64,000 bases of DNA from Ulota crispa (taxonomy: Eukaryota; Streptophyta; Bryopsida; Orthotrichales; Orthotrichaceae), in assembly GCA_963920765.1 (NCBI GenBank), contig OY987245.1, positions 2,186,727 through 2,250,726 of the forward strand. The letters run 5' to 3'. Both the position numbers and the translations under genes were made by a program. Shown piece after piece: positions 59,151 to 64,000 of this stretch. Each line of letters begins with the position of its first letter. Position 1 is the first letter of the stretch. The notes below the pieces were generated by a model, which had not been told where the DNA came from, did no database searches, and saw nothing but the letters and a program-made list of their open reading frames with translations.

Positions 59151-60088
59151 TTAACCCTTAAAGGTCCAAAGGGTGTTTTCACCAAAAACTACCAAATTTT
59201 GTGTTTTTTCAATATGCTAATGTGAATTTAAAACTATTTTTGAAACTTAAATTGTACGAAATTGTAGTAAACTATTTAAGTATTGAGTGTGAAAAATTTC
59301 AACCCATTTTACCACACAAATTGAAAGATTATAGCATTTGAAATTTATATAAGAGTTTTTTTTGTCCCTACCCAAATGGGTCAGCAGATTTTGAGCCTCT
59401 TTGAAGTCTAATTTTTGGTAGGCATGAATTAAAGCTTTTTTTCCACTGATATCAAAAATTCAAAATCTTGTTAGGCACACTCATGAAAAGCTTACTCTAA
59501 ATTGCCCTGCATTATAAGGAGGTTAAGTGAATTGGCAATACAATAGTCATTCTTTCATGATTTCTTGTGCACTAAGGACATTTTTTATTTGAAATTTGAA
59601 TGATGAAAAGTTAGAGACAAACATTTGGAATGTTTGAAAAAAAATTCAAGAGCTTTGGATTTATAAATTGAAAGATAATAGGCCCTGAAGTTAGAAGAAA
59701 ACATTTTTTCTTGAAACTGCCAGAACATAGTTAACAAAGTTTGACTCCCATTAGAATGTGATATGAGACCTCAATTTATTTATTTTTTGACAATTGTACA
59801 CCATGTATTTTTAGTTACATATTTGCCAATTTTCAGAAGTTGATGAGAGTTTTAGCATAAGATTCTCCAAAGATGCCCAAAGTGCCCAAGTTGCCCAAAT
59901 TCTTTTGGGTAGCATATCTTTTGAATTGAGCATCCAATTGGGGAAAAAACTATATTTCCACTTGGAGGATTCATATTTACACCTTGTGTAATAGTTTTGA
60001 GAACATCCAATAAAAATTAACTCTATATGACTCTACTTGAGTTCTCAAGTGGTTGTTGGAAGGACACTTGGGCCTTTATGGCCGTTAA
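59151..60088. mobile_element. TTAA-flanked CCCTTAAA element (930 bp), diverged
   Basis: TTAA, then CCCTTAAAGGTCCAAAGG from 59155. The right end is TTGGGCCTTTATGGCCG at 60084, followed by TTAA. The early inside (GTGTTTTCACCAAAAACTACC) is like subfamily 2 at 26987. It is the most diverged long copy. Confidence 0.6.
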
Positions 60089-61639
60089 AGTAGGGAAAAT
60101 GTAGATTAACACAAATGTGTTTATGCATGCATCTACAATGCAAGAACTAACCGTAGACGTTCAACTTCTGAAAAACTAAATGATGGAGCATGGATAAATA
60201 TGTCCGTGCTTGGATCCATCCCACAAACTACTATGAACAAGTAATACAAGTGTTTACAGTTAGACCACTGCCTTTGTTTCCTAAGAGCTCCAGTCAACAT
60301 CTCTTTAAAGTAAGGGCACAAACACTTGGGGAAGGAACAAATAGTCAAAGAGTAATGCTCACCCTTGCTATTGCCCTTTGAAAGGAAAAAGATGATGCAC
60401 CCAAACCTTGAGCAAGGAACGCTAGTGTTTGGTCAATTTGGCCTTGCACCAAAGATGCGTAAGCACAGTTATTTAACAATTTTGTTGTAGGTTTAAATAG
60501 GAGCTCTTCAAGCATCACATGAAGTAAGAGATAATCTTTTCTTGACAACAACTAATAGACATCCAATACTTTTGCGGTAAATATTCAAATATATTTGTTT
60601 GAACTAAAAATTGTATTTGATCACTATATTGGAAACCTTGTTTCAAACTTTTGTATTATCTGGCAACGTTTTGACTAGTCTACATATAAGGGTCATTGAG
60701 TCACCATATGTATATCTGATTTATTGGAAATCTCTATCACGGTATTCTTGTGCCTCTGACTAGGAAGAAAACCAAAATGAAATTAGAATGCACAACACAA
60801 TGATGCTTAATATCATAATGAAAGTTAGATGTAATTCTACTTTACTGGTTAAACTTGGCCCTGGAATACTATAGCATTGTACAATTTTTTTTGGTGTTCA
60901 TCCAAAAAATCAAAACTCCAAAAAAGCAAAAACTCTAAGGATCAGTTTTCAAAATGCACGTTAGGATTAGACCTCCATGCAGGGCAATTTATCCTATTAT
61001 CATTGGGCCTTAATTCAAATATTAATAAAAAAACTCTACAATACACCAAAAGTCATGATTATGGTATCATCTAAAAGATAATCAAGCAAGGTTTTGTATT
61101 AAGTTCCAAATTTTTAAATGAATAAAGTGTGAGTTACTTATCAAGGTTTCAATGAAGTAAGGTCAAGGTTCTGCTCAAATAAGAAATTGCCCTGTTATCA
61201 ATTCCTTAGAGGTTTTCATTGTCATGCATGATTATATTTTGTCATTTTCATCTTTGGATTTCTTTTTTCTTTCCTTAGCTTTTGTGATCATCCATAAGTG
61301 CTCACTTAGTAGAAAAATTTCATTTGTTTTTGGTATTTTGCAATTGACATTACTAAAGCTAAGGCATTGGGGCAATAAATTGTATGTCTAACTAAGGTCT
61401 TCATAGCTAATGCGCTATATCTTTTGCAAATTTTGGTCAAATGGGAAAAGAACTGCATTACTAGTAAAGGACTCTAAGAATTTTCTTGCAATACTTATAA
61501 ACTTAAATTTGAAACTAAACTCTAAAAGATATGAATTTTTGAAGGTAAAAAAGTGATAATAGGGACAAAGTGATAATAGGGTAAACTACCTACAATCTTT
61601 TTTGGGGCAACGACTCAATGCAAGTGCAGCGGACGGAGT
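60089..61639. other. AT-rich intergenic DNA
   Basis: No gene or structured repeat recognised; short frames near 60133-60551 lack motifs. Confidence 0.45.
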
Positions 61640-61765
61640 CTTTAACTCTATATTTGATGAATATGAAGTTATATGTTATATATAGAGTGTATTTGGACCA
61701 ATGCAATGTCCAAATACACTCCATATGTAACATGCAACTCGATATTGATCTAATATGGGTTCTTT
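61640..61765. repeat. Hairpin with about 50-bp arms
   Basis: GAGTGTATTTGGAC and its reverse complement GTCCAAATACACTC are separated by about 8 bases near 61704. Pairing continues outwards imperfectly through ATGTTA(T/C)ATAT and beyond. It could be a small MITE or an RNA foldback. Confidence 0.6.
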
Positions 61766-61919
61766 GTTTGCTGGCATGCAACAAGGAACACTGGTGAGTG
61801 ATCCTCCACCATTTGCTAGTTTGCATGACCTTTCACAAGAAACACAGAGCTTTTCTTACCGCAAAAGCAAACAACAAACTGAGTACCGTTGAGGAATCAA
61901 AACATCAGCTCACCTGAGT

Positions 61920-63200
61920 TCTTGCTTGTTATTTGAGCAGGAGCCCTAACTTACGGCTCGGAGGAATTGGGAGTTTCGTGAGGTAAGAAATTTTCCTGTA
62001 TTTGAAGTTCGTATGTTTTTCTCTCACTTCCTGCAAGCGGCAGTCACAGCTTTGCAGGCGCGTATAGGTAGTTCGATCCCGCTTCACAGAGGAGCCGCTA
62101 ACTTATTGCTCGGGTTAGTTGGGTAGTTTCTAAACTTGTAGCATTAGGATTTAATTGTAATGCCTCCCCCTCGTCCCCTTGCGGACTTGCACATTCGGCT
62201 TTTTCATTTTCATGAATGAGTTTGTGGTTCAATTTTCCAGAATTGAACTGGTTTTGCAATCAAACTCCTTGCTCACCATGATTTGGATTTCGACCAAAGC
62301 TCATATTTCATCCGCCAAGTCTCTCTGATTTGTTTCCGAACTGCCTCTTGGCACGAGAATTTTGAGCTGAAGATTCTCTTGTATCTGTCGGCCTCCTGCA
62401 TTGCTTCGAAATCAGTTGCCCAGGTTGCCTTCGTTTGTGGAGCTTAACACAACGCGCGCCCTCTTGCATCCTCAGTTTGCAATAAATCGAGAATGCTTGA
62501 GGATAGACCTGCTTCTCCGGGTCGCTCGCTCGTGAGGCCTTGGCGTGCAAGCTTGGCAATGTCCGACCGTAGAAGGGGCGGAATTCTAGGATAGATCCCT
62601 TTGAAATTGCCAAAATCAGTTTGGGAAAAATCCGATTGCAAGCCTCTCCCAGCAAGTGGCAATCACTAATTCGGAGGCACAGCAAGGGTCTTGGCGCTCC
62701 GGGAGAGGAGCTCAATATCAGCTCGTCTCTCCCTGTGCTTGGTGGCGACTTCTTCGGAGGCGCAGCAAGGGTCCATTCGCAGCGGGAGAGCCTCATTTAG
62801 GTGATTCAATCAAACTTGTCGTTTTTTCCTAGCAGTATCCAATTCATCGTCACTCCCTGCTCGTACACCTGCAGCCTTCGGAGGCGCAAGCTAGGTCAGC
62901 TAGCACCGGGAGAGCATTGCAGGCTAGGTTAGCTGGTGCTGAGAGAGCATCCACTGCTTGCTGGAAAAAATTGCCGCAGGTAGATCACCGTTTCCGTTGC
63001 ACCCAGTGCCCGCGGCTCTGCAGCTTTTGGGAGCGCTGGCGGGGTCTGCCGACGCGAGGAGAGCGGCCGTTTGTTGCCTCAACAACTACACGGGCAGGTA
63101 GAATTCAAATTTTGCTGCACCCCCTGTTCAAGGCCCTGCAGCCTTCGGAGGCGCAAGTCAGGTTTTCAGGCGCCAGGGGAGGCTTCACCTCCTGCCTATG
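61920..63200. repeat. GC-richer block of degenerate repeats
   Basis: Variants of GCAGCCTTCGGAGGCGCAAG followed by GCGCC/GGGAGAG recur around 62660-62700, 62750-62790, 62872-62935 and 63138-63185. A second motif (GAGCCC/GCTAACTTA-CGGCTCGG, then GGGTAGTTT or GGGAGTTT) occurs near 61940 and 62093. Open frames such as 62308-62796 (-) span these repeats and have no known domain. I cannot say whether this is a satellite-like array, a transposon end or an untranslated exon. Confidence 0.5.
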
Positions 63201-64000
63201 CAGTGAGTCAGGGCATTTTTGTTTTGTTTTTGGTGGTCAGCCACTATGGCTCCTTGTTTGAAAAATACAGAGCCGGACAGGCAATTGTTTTTATTTGCAA
63301 GGAGAAAACGTATGACATCGAGTGAAAAGTGTAGACAGTATTCTGGTGACAAAGTAAAAGTTTTGAATACAACTACAAGCAAAATGTCTTCAGAGAAGTA
63401 TAATTTTAATGCTTACAATAATACAATTTTTACCTAGTGACTATAATAATACAATTTTCAATGTATTTTTGTCACTTGTGGCGGGGCTTGCATTCAATGT
63501 TCCTTACAAAAATCAATAACTTCAAAGACGCAAGACAAACATGACAATCTTTCTACATAATACTGCGATTGTGCAAAAAAAAATGAGCAATTAAACACAC
63601 AATGAAACCCTAAACTAGCACATCGTAACTTCATAAGCCTCTCATCAACAACAACAACTTCAAAGTTTTACTGTGTGCAGCCACCAATCACCATTGTTGT
63701 AAGTCCTGACGCAACACGTATTTAGCACAACTACAAAATTGGCAATCACACAAGTGTAACGAAGCAACTTGCAAAGATTGCATTAACATAAAGAAATCCA
63801 TAACTTAGGCAGGAAGCGCAACTGCGCAATTAAGAGCTCGCAATATGGCGCTTCAAAAGTGACGACCAAAAAATAATAAGCAACAAGCAACAATGCGCTA
63901 GTGCAAAGTGGCAAAGCCACTCTCAACGCACCAGTCTTGTCTGCAAAACCAACTAGTAACTCCGTCAAAAATAAAAGTGACAAACAAAGCCACGTGGCAA
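63201..64000. other. Intergenic to the window end
   Basis: No gene recognised. Confidence 0.45.

Noticed and set aside
62040-62090. GTTCGATCCCG resembling a tRNA T-arm
   Set aside because: No cloverleaf could be formed with the flanking sequence.

Overview
The window looks like nuclear DNA of a land plant. It is AT-rich and gene-poor, with GT-AG introns and plant-restricted families: an LRR receptor kinase, a LORELEI-like GPI protein, a CW-plus-MBD protein and a GT92 galactan-synthase-like enzyme. I cannot name the species. A non-flowering lineage (bryophyte, lycophyte or fern) is only a guess.

Layout. 0.8-2.7 kb: a decayed Ty1/copia reverse transcriptase-RNase H fragment on the + strand, followed tail to tail by an intronless fragment carrying an OSB-type PDF motif. 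5.8-14.6 kb: a 19-exon LRR receptor-like kinase on the - strand, with a TATA-like site about 1.6 kb upstream of its ATG. 15-32 kb and 36-41 kb: repeats only. 32.4-35.4 kb: a 13-bp minisatellite, then a three-exon LORELEI/LLG gene on the + strand. 41.6-43.5 kb: an MBD2/4-like gene on the - strand. 46-53 kb: repeats, including a 42-bp minisatellite. 54.2-56.2 kb: a two-exon GT92 (GALS-like) gene on the - strand. 57-64 kb: further inverted-repeat elements and a GC-richer block of degenerate repeats with no recognisable gene.

The most striking content is non-coding. At least eleven copies of one element family begin CCCCTAAA, end TTTAGGGG and sit between TTAA tetranucleotides. They make up roughly 13% of the window. 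TTAA flanks with CCC-type ends are the hallmark of piggyBac, a superfamily rarely reported from land plants. One copy appears to interrupt another repeat at a TTAA, and one has become a giant palindrome. A separate 74-bp TTAA-flanked palindrome with CCC ends lies in the intron of the GT92 gene. Other inverted-repeat families can be assigned from their flanking duplications: Harbinger-like (3 bp), CACTA-like (3 bp), TA-flanked mariner-like (two families sharing one terminus), a Mutator-like one (9 bp), and one unclassified family with apparent 4-bp duplications.

Three of the four genes (receptor kinase, LLG co-receptor family, galactan synthase) have cell-surface or cell-wall roles in known plants. 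The sequence gives no evidence that they act together. All exon boundaries were read by eye from splice consensus, reading phase and family similarity; no search or alignment program was run.
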